DNA from: Vespula vulgaris
Lineage: Eukaryota > Arthropoda > Insecta > Hymenoptera > Vespidae
Reading direction: 5' to 3'
DNA: 64,000 bases
Assembly (NCBI RefSeq): GCF_905475345.1
Contig: NC_066586.1
Coordinates: forward strand, 3,822,501 to 3,886,500
The notes beneath the pieces were generated by a model. It did not search any database. It was not told where the DNA came from and saw only the letters and a list, made by a program, of their open reading frames with translations. Shown here one piece after another: positions 1 through 11,168 of this stretch. The position numbers and the translations under genes are program-made. The stretch's first letter is position 1. The number at the start of each line of letters is the position of its first letter.

Positions 1-155
1 GAAGTTTATTTTGTGAATATCATAAATACATTATCGAGTTATCGGTATAATTAATATTATTAATCTAGAAAAAGATAGGAAAAGAAGACACTATGAGAGA
101 TATTAAAAATATTAAATAAAATCGAAGAAACGGATTAAATGTATCGATGAAAATA

Positions 156-161
156 TTTATT
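156..161 (-). terminator. poly(A) signal of the serine protease gene
   Basis: AATAAA on the minus strand, 72 bp beyond the TAA stop codon (233-235). It is the first canonical hexamer downstream and gives a 3' UTR of about 90-100 nt, ordinary for an insect digestive protease. Confidence 0.75.
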
Positions 162-232
162 GAAAATATAATGATGGAAATACATTATGAAATCATTAGT
201 TTGTGCGTAAAATACAAGCTGTTAAATTCAAT

Positions 233-1494
233 TTAACGAGCCATGGCGTCTTTGATGAAGTCAAGGAAACTGTAAACGTTAGTAAAAATGTCAGGCAATC
301 CTTGGGCGCAAGGAATTCCACCGGAGACGATACCGATTACGTGATGATTGTAGGCCAATGGGCTGCCACTATCACCCTAAAAATAACGAATATTTTATTA
401 AATTCAATAATTCATAATAAAAACGTTTAAATGTAATTTCACGAATTATCAACACTTACAGAGCATGTGCCAATATTCCTAGTAACCAGAGTACAGATTT
501 GGCTCGAAAGGATTTTTATATTATTGAAGTAGCTTTCACATTCCTTTTTAGACAATACTTTAAGTCCCAGTTTTCTGACTAAAGGAGAAATGTTCTTTGG
601 TGGTGAAGATGTTGCACCCCAAGCACCGATCAAAGCCTGAACGTTAACCGGTGGTGGTGAGTTTGGCAGAGCAAGAGATTTTACGCGAGTATTGAATTGG
701 ATTGGGCTGGAAAGCTGTAAAAAATAGAGACAAATGAGATATTTTAGATATTGAGCATACGAAGGAACAATGAGAGAAAGAGACAGAGAGAATGAATGAG
801 CGAGCGAAAGAAAATCTTTCGAGGATAATCCAAACGTGCGATATATTTTCAAAACGTAAAGATTTAGAACAAATTTTTTGATTCGTATAAAATTTCTATG
901 AATTTAGTGAAACGAACGATTATGCCAAGTATGTCTTAGAAATGAAATAGATATGGACATAGAATATGCAATTCTGTTCGAGTTTAAATTCGTTAGCCAA
1001 CTTACCTTGATTACACCGATGTCATTGACCCAAGTATCGTCGGAGTCATAGTCAGGGTGAGGGAAGTAAAGATCTGGTTTGTAAAACTGACCGCCAAGGT
1101 AAAGATTGTTTGTACCAGCAACAATGGTTACCTCACCAGGTTTTTTGTTTAATAGAGGTACAATGCAATGAGCAGCGGTGAGAATGTGATGCTGACCAAT
1201 GATAGCACCACCACAATGTAGATTATTATTTACTCTGATGGATACCAAGTACGGAAATTCGTTATCTCTAGCAACTGTAGCGCCGATTAAAGCTTCAGGT
1301 GCGTCACCGTATACTGATAAACAAATTCGGACGTATGTTTCATTAGATAAAAGAATTTCAAAATTTTTGATAAAATTACAAAAAGGAAAAGAAAAATATA
1401 TATATATTTTTTCTTATAGATTCAACGCCAATTTACCAACGCCAATGGCAGCTGCCAAAAGACAAGCGATGATTGGAAGAGTTTTGCGTGCCAT
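233..1494 (-). CDS. chymotrypsin-like serine protease (S1 family), four exons
   Basis: Secreted endopeptidase, 254 residues, from four exons: 1494-1437, 1313-1006, 714-460 and 376-233. The introns are 123, 291 and 83 nt, all GT-AG; two donors read GTAAGT and one GTAAAT. Residues 1-19 form a signal peptide. The triad is complete: His68 in LTAAHC, Asp117 in NDIG and Ser210 in GDSGSP. Six cysteines fit the three usual disulfides (53-69, 181-196, 206-230). The position equivalent to chymotrypsin 189 is Gly204, so trypsin specificity is unlikely; chymotrypsin- or elastase-like cleavage is inferred. Two oddities stand out. Activation-site alignment gives Ala27-Leu28 (ALIGA) instead of Arg-Ile (RIVGG), and GDSGSP replaces GDSGGP. 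The start at 1494 is preceded by AAAA and gives a clean signal peptide, and the length is normal for the family. A digestive (midgut) or venom enzyme are both possible; the upstream GATA motifs favour midgut. Confidence 0.93.
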
Positions 1495-1588
1495 TTTTAC
1501 GTTAATTTTTATTTTTTCTTTGATGATCGATGGATCTCTTTACCAAATCAGATCCATTCAAAATACGCCGAGTCGATGTTTGATACAA

Positions 1589-1596
1589 TTTATATA
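1589..1596 (-). promoter_or_regulatory. TATA box of the serine protease gene
   Basis: TATATAAA on the minus strand, 95 bp upstream of the protease start codon. A TATA box normally lies about 30 bp before the start site, so transcription would begin near 1558-1565 and leave a 5' leader of roughly 65-70 nt. No strong initiator match is visible there, so the exact start is inferred from spacing. Confidence 0.7.
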
Positions 1597-1827
1597 CGAA
1601 CATGGTGTTTATTTAACGTTTTCATTAACACCTGCGAATACTCCTTAACGGTATAGCGAACAACGTAGATTAAAATATAATCTCCGTGATGTTTCTTTAA
1701 TAATCAATATTTACGTAGCCCGTTAATTAACTCATTCAAGAAAGCTGCATTTATCGACCTTTAATATTTAAGGCATTTACTTTTTTATTTTTAATAATTA
1801 AATTTCCAAATCGGGCCTTCGAGAAGA

Positions 1828-1893
1828 TTATCTTCGATCTAAACAATCAAAATTTTTATTCGACTACGTATCTTCTTATCAAAGATAATTATC
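1828..1893. promoter_or_regulatory. cluster of GATA motifs upstream of the protease
   Basis: Four GATA cores lie within 66 bp: AGATAA on minus at 1828-1833, CTTATC at 1875-1880, and the two halves of the perfect palindrome GATAATTATC at 1884-1893. They are about 270-330 bp upstream of the inferred start site. Midgut protease genes of insects are often driven by GATA factors (established for the family), so this may be a midgut enhancer (inference). Confidence 0.4.
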
Positions 1894-1932
1894 ACGTCAT
1901 ATGCATTTACGTTGCACAATGCACTGGTACGT

Positions 1933-1984
1933 TTATTATTACTATTATTATTATCATCATCATCATCATTATCATTATGATTAT
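1933..1984 (+). repeat. TAT/CAT trinucleotide repeat
   Basis: About 50 bp of interrupted TAT then CAT units, upstream of the protease promoter. Frames crossing it encode only Tyr/His runs and are not genes. Confidence 0.85.
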
Positions 1985-2093
1985 CTGCTTAGCATATCAA
2001 TTTCAAGAACCCGATTTGAAATGTCGAAATCATCTTTTATAGCTCGAGCAATGATGCAGTCTCGAAAGGATAGGCCAGTTAATGAGAATTTCA

Positions 2094-2161
2094 AGAAGAA
2101 GAAGAAGAAGAAGAAGAAGAAGAAAAAGAAGAAAAAGAAAAAGAAAAAGACGAAAAAGAAG
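2094..2161 (+). repeat. GAA/GAAAAA purine tract
   Basis: AAG trinucleotide repeat grading into AAAAAG units. It yields Lys runs on plus and Phe/Ser runs on minus, which explains all the open frames here. From 2162 to 2944 the sequence is AT-rich with no supportable gene. Confidence 0.9.
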
Positions 2162-2940
2162 TACGTAGAAGTGCGATGACCTTCCCGACCCCCCATGAAA
2201 TCTTTTGCAACAAACGCGTATGCTCTCGAACGCATGCAAATCTTTGTAGTAAAATACGAACATTTTGGAATATCTGATCGTCGTCCTCTTGTTCGTTACG
2301 TAAATATGAAATTACATGGCTAAGTGACTTTAAAATTCTTCTCTCTGTCTCTCTCATTAATTGATCCATATTAATACATCAGCATCCAACAAAAAATAAT
2401 GAGTTCCAAAGCCCACAGAAATACATTCGAAAGCAGTCTTTTACGTAATACTCATGGAACAAGTAAATATATTAACATTTAATGTGATCGTGCGTTCGAT
2501 CGACAATCGATTTACATGTAAGTATATAAGAGTATACATATGTGATTATATAGTTATATTTCTTAGGTAGATCGCGTCGATCGTTACGTAAAGCTACAGT
2601 TGTGATAAATGAAATCAACGAATTCGTGCTGTTAGCATGCTGTTTGGATAAACGGAGATGAATACTCATGAGAGATTCTCTCTAGCTGTCGAGTTCTTAA
2701 ATGTCACGTAGAAATTTAGATCTCTAGAAATTGGCTATCGAGAGATGAGATCTGAGATAGTAAGAGCGTTAAGTACCACTTTGGCGAGAAAAATTTACGA
2801 ACGAAAAGTATTCAAGAATATACACGATCGAAGATCGTTCGATCAGTCAGAGAAGATATCAGTCGGTAAACGCATTATATACCGAGTACTCATTATTCAT
2901 CGGTGCGAGTACGTTGAGAGGATCGACGGTTCCCCTTGTC

Positions 2941-2943
<3 letters not shown>

Positions 2944-2974
<31 letters not shown>

Positions 2975-3050
2975 CTCTCTCTTACTCTCTTTCATTCTCT
3001 CATTCTATCATTCCCTCATTCTCTCATTTTCTCTTTCTCGCTCACTCTCG
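2944..3050 (+). repeat. CT microsatellite with CT-rich tail
   Basis: A pure CT tract of about 28 bp followed by about 80 bp of TCTC/ATTCTC-like units. From 3051 to 3570 there is mixed sequence with a short purine stretch at about 3321-3366 and no recognisable gene. Confidence 0.85.
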
Positions 3051-3571
3051 TAACTTGCGGTATATACTCTTGCGCGATATAAGGCAATTAAATCCATGGA
3101 ATGTGCACACGCCATATGGTCTATCAATGGTGCTGCTACCCCGCTCGAATCACCAACCATTATTATTATCGCGGACAAGAAGTAGCCGGTAGGCACAGCT
3201 ACTGGACCGAGAGACTTTATCAACCATGGAACTCTTACGATTCTCTTCTCGTTTATGGAAAACGACATGTATATTTTCGTCGTTGTTAACGTCCCACTTC
3301 AGAAGAGTATCATTCGTTGGAGAAAAAAAGAAGAAAAAGAAAATGGAAGAGAAGACGAGAAAAAGAAATGTATTTCGTAAGAATCTCGATTCTCATGTCG
3401 AGGGATCGAGAAGGAACGTCTCGAAGTTGTTCGAAATATTAATTATAGTTTCATTTAGATGCCAGATATGAAATCGTAAACTTTTCGTTCGACCATCGAC
3501 GGTCTTCTTTTTCGAGGCTGATTACTTTAAGAGAAGAGTTATTATTTATTAGATTCTGAGAACGTCGATTA

Positions 3572-3808
3572 TACAGGGTGTTACCAAAATGAGAGAACAT
3601 GTTTGATTAACCTGTTTTATTATCATTGATAGATTCATTATTAAAATTAATAATAAGAAAAAAGTAATAAGTGTATATGTGTGCGTGTATGTGCATATGA
3701 GTTCGTGCGTGCATGCTGCATGCATCCGAATAAGCAAATTTTCTGTTGAAAAACTTTTCCTTTAATTTATTAGTTTAATGAGCTAATAATCTTTAGAAAC
3801 ACCCTATA
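3572..3808. mobile_element. short element with CAGGGTGT terminal inverted repeats (MITE-like)
   Basis: The left end reads TACAGGGTGTTAC (3572-3584). The right end, reverse-complemented, reads TATAGGGTGTTTC (3808-3796): 13-bp inverted ends with two mismatches, 237 bp apart overall. The interior is AT-rich with no transposase. CAGGG-type ends next to TA resemble non-autonomous DNA transposons of insects. The target duplication is not clear, so the class is tentative. Confidence 0.45.
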
Positions 3809-3810
3809 CA

Positions 3811-4813
3811 AATTACGTGTCCAGCAAAAGGTACCTACTCCGTACGTATGTGAGCAGCCGGTTAAAATAGAAAGGATCGACGGTATGATTGCTTCCTTTT
3901 ACGTGATTCGAAACTAATTCCCTGCGTAATGACGTTAAAGTCTTATAGAAGGGAATACTATTTCCCGTTCCATTGCGAAACGTTTCATAGATGGATTATC
4001 GAAGAAATTAGATGTACTATTAAAACTTTTTTTTATCTATTCTTTTCGATACGTTTCTATTCGGTAATATAAGAAATAATCAAAATAGAAGAGGAAAAAA
4101 ATATTGTTAAAATTAAAAGTCAAAAATCGAGATGTTGTTACAACTGATTACATATAAACATTGTTATTGAAACATTTACGACGAAATATTTTTAATCGTT
4201 GTCAAATATAAATTCGCTTGAATAAACAATGAACGATGAATATAATTTATGATTTTTTAATGTTTCGTAAATAGTAAACGATATCTGATTATCAAATTGG
4301 TGTTACATACCGAACGATCTGAACTTCACCTGCGTAAATATAACGAAAAAGGTGTGAGCGTGTGCTTGTGCATATGTTTTGGGAACGTCTCTTTTAGTTT
4401 TCAAATAGACATCGAACGTTTTGGAGATTATAGTCTCAGAGAACTTTTATATTCTTAATTAAATAAGTTTTATATTTTTAATATTCAATCCATTAAGAGA
4501 ATTTTCAATAATATTTCATTTCCGTAATATCCAATTACAAATATAACAAAATCTATGTTTTTTTCGAAGCAAACGGATCATTCGCTAGTACGAATAAATA
4601 ATATTATAAGAACTTTGAGATTATCATCGTTATCGTCTTATCATCATCAATGATTTCAGAAACTAAAGCCTTCTAACTAGACTTCTAAGTACAATAGAAG
4701 AATCTCTTGATACATCAAACGATACAATATTCTTAGAACGACATAGGCCGTCGTTACGATACAATCGTACATCTCGGAGTACATCTCAAAGAGCTAGAGA
4801 GATATAGAGAAAG

Positions 4814-4815
<2 letters not shown>
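3811..4815. other. AT-rich stretch without recognisable features
   Basis: About 1 kb of AT-rich DNA with stop codons in all frames. I see no long open frame, no motif cluster and no clear repeat. Confidence 0.6.

Positions 4816-4865
<50 letters not shown>
4816..4865 (+). repeat. GA microsatellite, about 25 units
   Basis: Uninterrupted GA dinucleotides. The Ser-Leu-rich minus-strand frame across it is an artefact of the repeat. Confidence 0.95.
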
Positions 4866-4868
<3 letters not shown>

Positions 4869-5199
4869 TCCTTCCACCCTTTTATGATTCATCGAAGGTG
4901 CCACAGCTAGTCGGTTTTTTTCGTAGAAGAGAAGACACGGTAACGAAGCTCGTCGAGTCCGAGCGACGAGCGTGCGAGCGAGTGAGTGGGTAGGGTTAAG
5001 AGGGCGCATTTACGTTCGTTTAAGAATTTTTATTTCATGGAACGGAACATTGAAATCTTTCGAAGAGGCGGTGCTCGATGGGAGCTCGATCAGAGTACCA
5101 TGCTCTTGGTGTGTACGTAAGTATGTGTTGGAGGTCTTTGATCGACTGGAAGCCTCGATAGTAACAAAGAAAGGAAACGGAATGAGAGAAATAAAGAGA

Positions 5200-5206
<7 letters not shown>

Positions 5207-5245
<39 letters not shown>
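5207..5245 (+). repeat. GA microsatellite flanked by GAAA units
   Basis: Pure GA of about 39 bp, with AAAGAG units on both sides (about 5190-5265). The flanks (4870-5206 and 5270-5660) are GC-richer but show no convincing exon. Confidence 0.93.
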
Positions 5246-5252
<7 letters not shown>

Positions 5253-5669
5253 AGAGAAAGAGTCAGCGGCCGGAAAGTGAAAGAGCCACTTCTTCATGGT
5301 CACCTCGTAGCAGCAATGCCATATCCCGGCAGTTTTATCACCGGCGTCATTCTCATTCGCGCGTGCATCGTGCCGCGTTAACGGCTGTATAATCGAGCTT
5401 TAACCTGTCTCCCTAATGAGCGCGAGCCTCGTTGTGCTGCGGAAACCGTCACGAAAGTGTCAAACCATACGTCGTCTCCTCTTTCTCTATTTCTCTTTCT
5501 TCCTTTTCTTCTTTAAGAGAGGGAGCGTGTGTGCTTCCCTAGTAATACGAAAAAAGAAAGAGATGGATTCAATGGGAGCCATTATTCCGAGTCTACTATG
5601 TCGTTTTCAGCTCTTCGTACACCTCTCTTGCTTCCCTCGTCTCGTCTCTCGTCAATGGACCTGTACTTC

Positions 5670-5775
5670 TATAAGTATATATATGTATATAGACGTACTA
5701 TATGTATATATACATATATACGTATACATATGTATATGTACACATAGATATATATATGTATATATATATATATGT
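5670..5775 (+). repeat. TA/TATG/TACA-rich low-complexity block
   Basis: Alternating TATA, TATG and TACA units. Apparent Tyr/Ile-rich frames come from this composition. From 5776 to 6645 lies mixed AT-rich sequence with another TA run at about 6101-6119 and no gene. Confidence 0.85.
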
Positions 5776-6645
5776 AAGTACTGCATATTCGCAGCGTTAA
5801 AACGTTTACGTCATTGTTTGCACGCCCGTTAATTTGTTCGAGGACTTCACGGACGATTCAATCCGTCTCGTCGTCTATTATCCAAAGGAACTCGCGAAAC
5901 ACTACCTGTCTGGTAGTCTCAAAGTTTAAATACGTTTCTCTCGTTACGATTTTTATTTTATGAAGATTTAACGACGAACGCGAGGGACTCTAGGGATACG
6001 GGAACTTACGAAAGCGCAAACTTCGCGTACGTTCGTACATTCGTTAACGGAATAACACATTATGATGTATTTTCTCCAGTTCCTTTTTTTTAATATATTG
6101 ATATATATATATATATATCATCATGTTGTTGTATGTATGCTTATATATGTAACAGACACAAATACTTTAAAAGAGAATTCATTTACAACGTTGATACCAA
6201 TTTATAACAATATTTCATTTCACATTGTTCTCATAATTTTTTTAAAACGATTATCATCAACCACGAAGAAAGAAAATCATAACCGAGGATCACCGAGATA
6301 CCCCGTATAACATACCGAAGATTTATGTATGCACTTTACTTCTATGGCATTTAGATACGAAGAGAAGGAAGGCGCTTCCTTTGGAGCGGAAGGGGAAAAA
6401 GAAAAGGAAGAAAGAAGAGAAAAAAGAAGGATTAACGAAAGATACGGTCGGGAAAGCGAAACGTTCGTCTTAAGTCGATTTGTACGTATGGCGTTCATTA
6501 CGAGAAGAGCGCGAGTGTAATGACTCTCGGCATGATTTCTCGCGGCTGCATCTATTTCATTTCTCTCGGCACCGAACGCGAATACGATGCTGTTGCTCCT
6601 ACTGCTGCCGACGAAGAGAGACAGAGGAAGAAGATCAACAGAAAT

Positions 6646-6688
6646 AGAAGAAGAAGAAGAAGTAGAAGAAGAAGAAGAAGAAGAAGAA

Positions 6689-6732
<44 letters not shown>

Positions 6733-6733
6733 G
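6646..6733 (+). repeat. GAA trinucleotide repeat
   Basis: About 29 AAG/GAA units with few interruptions, ending in AGG/GAG-rich sequence up to about 6800. Arg-, Glu- or Ser-rich frames on both strands are products of the repeat. Confidence 0.95.
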
Positions 6734-6892
6734 AAGGAAGAGAAAGAGAAGAAGGGGAGGTAGTTGAGGAGAACGAGGAGGAGGATGAAGAGGAGAAGAA
6801 AAGGACGGTAGTGCGACGAATGCAAATACGATGGCAGGAACGAACGGCAGTTAAGAGCGCACGGGCAAGGATATTTTCTCGTTTGCCTGATT

Positions 6893-7025
6893 AAAACGTG
6901 GCCGCGAGCGGTCTCTCTGTGTGAGTGTAACGCGCAATAATTAAATATTACGCCCGGTTAATTGTAATTGCCGCTTCGCGAGAGGACGGTACCACAGCCG
7001 CGCTCCTTCTTGCGATAATCTACGG
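6893..7025. promoter_or_regulatory. candidate regulatory island with paired TAATTG motifs
   Basis: A GC-balanced island in AT-rich DNA. It holds a near-palindrome of 22 bp (6932-6953; CAATAATT facing AATATTAC) and two adjacent homeodomain-type sites, TTAATTG (6958-6964) and TAATTG (6965-6970), followed by GCCGC. There is no open frame of note. A conserved non-coding element is inferred from motif density only. Its 3' side runs into CTT/CT-rich sequence (7047-7130). Confidence 0.3.
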
Positions 7026-7339
7026 GATCTTCCTCGAGGTAATTCTTACTTCTTCTTCGTCTTCTTCGTCTTTTTTCTTCTTCTTTTTCTTCTTCTTTCA
7101 TTCTCTCTCTCTCTCTCTTTCTCTCTCTTCGACACTAAACTGGACCGTTAGAACGCTTTCGGTCTTTTCAAATTTATCTTATATATGTACGTATCTGTAT
7201 AAACGATATTTATTTATTTTAAAAATAACAGGCGGATGCATCAGGTATATTCATACTATTTGCAAAGGTACGTATCACTCTTGTAATTAATATGGATACT
7301 TCATATTCGAGAGATTCGCATATCATCTGATTAAATAGG

Positions 7340-7369
7340 TCGATCGATCGATCGATCGATCGATCGATC
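7340..7369 (+). repeat. CGAT tetranucleotide repeat
   Basis: About 7.5 units of a self-complementary tetranucleotide (TCGA/GATC), so the tract can fold on itself on either strand. Similar tracts occur at 21695 and 42171. Confidence 0.95.
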
Positions 7370-7465
7370 TCGATAACAAGAGGATTATTTTCGATATACC
7401 GACAAAAATTGTTGTATAAACTATACGGCTGTATATCGTAAGGAAAAAGGATATATGAAAGAGAG

Positions 7466-7470
<5 letters not shown>

Positions 7471-7508
<38 letters not shown>
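7471..7508 (+). repeat. GA microsatellite
   Basis: Pure GA of 38 bp. The following 7520-7700 holds several short copies of GATCGG/TCGGTAT but no gene; 7740-7790 is CT-rich. Confidence 0.94.
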
Positions 7509-7515
<7 letters not shown>

Positions 7516-8284
7516 GATCGAAATGGCCGATCCACAGGAGAGTATAGCTACCGATCTACATCGGCATTGAGATCGGTATCAGGATCGGTATTGGCAACGA
7601 GACTCGTCTGACTATCGAGTGCATTGATGATGAGTAATGATAATTTCAGGTAATTACATACGCCACAGCCCCCCCACACACGAAGTAATCGCGATGTAAG
7701 TGATTTAGGACATACAAGTGCTTGTGTGCCCGGTATTAGCCATCTCTTTCTCTTTCTCTCTTTCTTTCTCTTTCACTCTTTCTACGCATGCCACCCTTCG
7801 CTCCTTATTCCTTCTGCTTCCCTTCTCTATACCACTGCGTGGTTGTACGGCGTTATCGTAAACGAGAATGACTATCTGCCTACCTGCGGCACAAAGAAGC
7901 GAGAGCTGCAAGCGATCAAGAACTAGAGAGATCGTACTTTCTATCAAAACTTGAATAGAATCAAGATACACGTACTATTTGGAGAAAATAAGTAATTATA
8001 GTAATACCAGTTCGTAGTTGATAGTACAGTCATTTATTTGATCGCTACAATCTCTGATACCGTTTGTCCATTTTCATTTATTTTTTTAAAAATATAATCG
8101 ACATACTTTAGTACATATATACGTACATGTATAAACTATAATATGGATAGACACGTTGTTCGTAAAAATTGTACTCATATATAGTTTCAAATCTGGAATA
8201 TAGTTGAAATATTTACGTTTCGTTAAATATTTATATTAGAAGAGTGTTACAAAGAAATATCGATTAAGAGAGAGCTTTTAGGGG

Positions 8285-8560
8285 AGGTCCAACGATGATA
8301 TCTCGCTCACGCTCGCGAACTGTTCGAGGACAACGCTAAGAGAGGGTGAGATAGCGGACGATGCCAGTACCGTGGTTGCTACGAGTAAAAGCGCTGCACC
8401 ACAAGCGGCAAAGTGTTCTTATCTCTCTCGACAGAATGGGGATTACTATGTTTCCTATGGGGTACAACTTGTTAGCCGATAACTTCGTGCCGATAAGCGG
8501 AGCTTATGGTCTACGGTTGGGTTCGAACCGATTCCTGTGATAATCATTCATTACAGGAAA
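8285..8560. other. GC-richer island, candidate regulatory
   Basis: Composition rises above its AT-rich flanks (8000-8280 and 8561-8780 are plain AT-rich). It contains TTATC/GATAA cores near 8419, 8480 and 8493. No frame stays open long enough to support an exon. Confidence 0.2.
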
Positions 8561-8779
8561 TTCTTTAAGCTTTCGCACCTGCAATGAGCTTCGAGAAAAG
8601 GATAAAACAAAAAAAAAAATATATGACAGGAGAAGAATGGGATAGGCCGATCTTATCGTTAGATATCACGAGCAAACTCGTGCCACGACAAAATTACAAA
8701 CCGTTTTCATTAATGATTTCTCATCTTACTTGTATAGGCAGATGGAGAGAGGAATGGAAAGAGATACATATAGGGATCA

Positions 8780-8780
<1 letters not shown>

Positions 8781-8822
<42 letters not shown>

Positions 8823-8824
8823 CA
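8781..8824 (+). repeat. GA microsatellite
   Basis: GA tract with two AAAGAG interruptions, followed by AT-rich sequence to about 9020. Confidence 0.93.
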
Positions 8825-9019
8825 GGTAGAAAGATCAGCCTTCCTGATAATTGTGTATAATACTTACGAATGCGATATCAACGCGTACTCGTGATAATAT
8901 TTTGAAAAAGATTAGTCAATTAAAGCTACTAGGTATGTATCGTACGTATCAATATGTATCGTAATCAAATGCATTTTATGTCACGTTATATCGTTGTAAT
9001 ATCGTTTTATTTACGATCG

Positions 9020-9380
9020 AGACTAGGATCCCGCGAATTCTATCGATCATTGTGACCAACGATCGAGAAAAAATTTTGCTTCGAAGGACAAACCGTTATA
9101 CAAGGCCAACGAGGAGCATTTAGATCGGAAACTCGCAGTACACTCGGTATTGTGTCCAGTGAGGTGTAAACCGTGGGTGAATGAACCTGCACCAGTTCAA
9201 GTCGAGATAGTGTGCAACGTGTCGGGCGTGGACCACCTATAGTGCCTCCGGCCTAAACAGCGAGAACTTGGTTTAACCCATCGCGCTTGCCGAGATGAGT
9301 CCGAGAGAATCTACACGGAACTGTTACACCTGGACGGCTCATCCTCCCTAGATTCGCAATACTCGTGAGGAGTTACTACT
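9020..9380. other. GC-richer island without open frame
   Basis: About 360 bp near 50 percent GC, lying between AT-rich DNA and an A-rich tract (9387-9403). All frames contain stops, so it could be a regulatory element or an untranslated exon. A second A-rich stretch follows at 9508-9550, and 9560-9970 is AT-rich with nothing recognisable. Confidence 0.2.
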
Positions 9381-9954
9381 TGGAAGAAAAAAAAAAAAAA
9401 AAAAGAAAATACTCCATGGATTACAGCTTTGATTTTCTTCTTGCGCGAGTAAGATAGGCACGCAGTTTTGTTCGCTATACGATCGAATTTCTTGTTTATC
9501 TAAATCAAAAAAAAAAAATCAAAAAAAATAAAAAAGAAAAAAAGAAAGGAAAACAAACGAACAAATCAGATCAAAGATACGAAAATCTTATTTATTACAA
9601 ATCCATATATCGTTTTTATTAACTTACAAAATTCATACAATTTACATTTTCCTCGTAATTCGTATTTAACAAAATAAGCTTGATGGGCCAGGCAAGAATA
9701 TCGTTTCTCTTAATATTAATCTTATATACTATTTCAATTTTTCATACACGTCAAACTTGAAGATACAATAACTCATGTATCTACAATTTGAAAGGCTTGG
9801 TTTATGTAAGTTTCATTTGACTCGACCAGTTAACGAAGCCAAATACTACCATTTGTTATTACGTTAACGTCATACCCAACGTCATACATTCGTCATCGTA
9901 CTAATTTGCTCGAGATATCAGCGCATTATCGTTCGTTCAACTCATCAATGTACT

Positions 9955-9967
9955 TCTCTCTCTTTCT

Positions 9968-10000
<33 letters not shown>
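9955..10000 (+). repeat. CT microsatellite
   Basis: CT-rich tract with a pure core at about 9974-10000. It is followed by a mixed-composition segment (10010-10230) with no supportable gene, then a short GA tract at 10262-10280. Confidence 0.9.
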
Positions 10001-10006
<6 letters not shown>

Positions 10007-10882
10007 TTTGCAGACTTATTAACGTTCGAACATGGGTGTATAGATACGACCTCCCTCGACATTCCAAGACGAGCGTTTAACTCGTCGATGTGCTTCGAGC
10101 ACCGGATACATAGCCGTCGGGTAAAAGAAAAATGGACCTGGTGTTATTATGGAGGTGTTGGATAGTATGTACCGCTAGTTGAATAATGCATATACGATAC
10201 TCCTGGGACCGAAGAGCATTTAGATTAATAAGGGCCGAGCGATGAGAGAAAGAGAAAGAAAGAGAGAGAGAGAGAGAGATAACGCCAGAATTATCTGCGA
10301 ACTGGCTGCGTCTTTCCTTTTGCGCGGCTTCTATGGAGATTACGTTTCCATATTACGGAAAATTCTTCCTCCATATCTGTGTGTTTGTGTGCGTGTGCAA
10401 GTGTGTATGTGGTTATCCATATAAGAATTTTATAATATGATCGATGCTTGCTATCGTCGCGTGGTGGGATAATATCTCTATTACAAAGCACAACACAGAG
10501 GAGAACAAACGATGAATATTTAATAGAAACTTAATTTTTTTTCTATTAGTAAGAAATATTGACATTGAAAAGTATTTCTTAGTACGGTATTTCTTAGTAC
10601 AGTAGAGTCAAAGTAAAGCGTATTATAAAGGTCAATGAAGCGATAACATTGTTAGAGAAGAACGTTCGTATCGTTATTGTTTACATATTTTTATATGTAT
10701 GTAAATAACTGGATAAACGTCCTTGCTCGTTTCTGAAACGTAATTTCGTGAGATCACGTGCGAGAAACTCACAGTTGATCGTGGAACGCAAACGAGGTAA
10801 GAACGTGATCGCGTGAGAAAGCTATCTAATTGTTCATCATTTAGATATTTGCTCTCTTCGTGTTTGTCAATGTTAATAATTA

Positions 10883-10911
10883 TAAGAAGAAAAAGAAAAG
10901 AAGGAGAAGAA

Positions 10912-10946
<35 letters not shown>

Positions 10947-10986
10947 AGAAGAAGAAGAAGAAGAAGAAGAAGAAGAAGAAGAAGAA
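10883..10986 (+). repeat. GAA trinucleotide repeat, about 100 bp
   Basis: One of the longest trinucleotide tracts here. It explains the Arg-rich plus and Ser-rich minus frames. 10290-10880 before it is AT-rich with nothing recognisable. Confidence 0.95.
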
Positions 10987-11168
10987 TAGCGAAAGGGAAA
11001 AGAAGGTACGTAAAGGTTCAAGGATATAATCGTCGAGCGATGAGTCGTATTGATGTATTTCCCATTGTCATTCTGCGATATTCTTTTTCTCCTTTTCTTC
11101 CTTCCTCTCTTTCTCTTTTATCTTTATTTCCTTCTTCTCTTTATTTCTTTCTTCAAGATAGAAAATAC

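Noticed and set aside
1199..1648. 149-codon plus-strand frame across protease exons 1 and 2
   Set aside because: Antisense shadow of the spliced protease, with no family match, while the minus strand shows an intact S1 protease.
6277..6894. Poly-Ser (minus) and poly-Arg (plus) proteins
   Set aside because: Both are translations of the GAA repeat; their flanks have no domain.
8510..8535. Possible tRNA T-arm (GGGTTCGAACC)
   Set aside because: The arms do not pair in tRNA register and no D-arm, anticodon arm or acceptor stem lies upstream.
10674..11040. Ser-rich and Arg-rich frames around 10.9 kb
   Set aside because: Produced by the 100-bp GAA tract.
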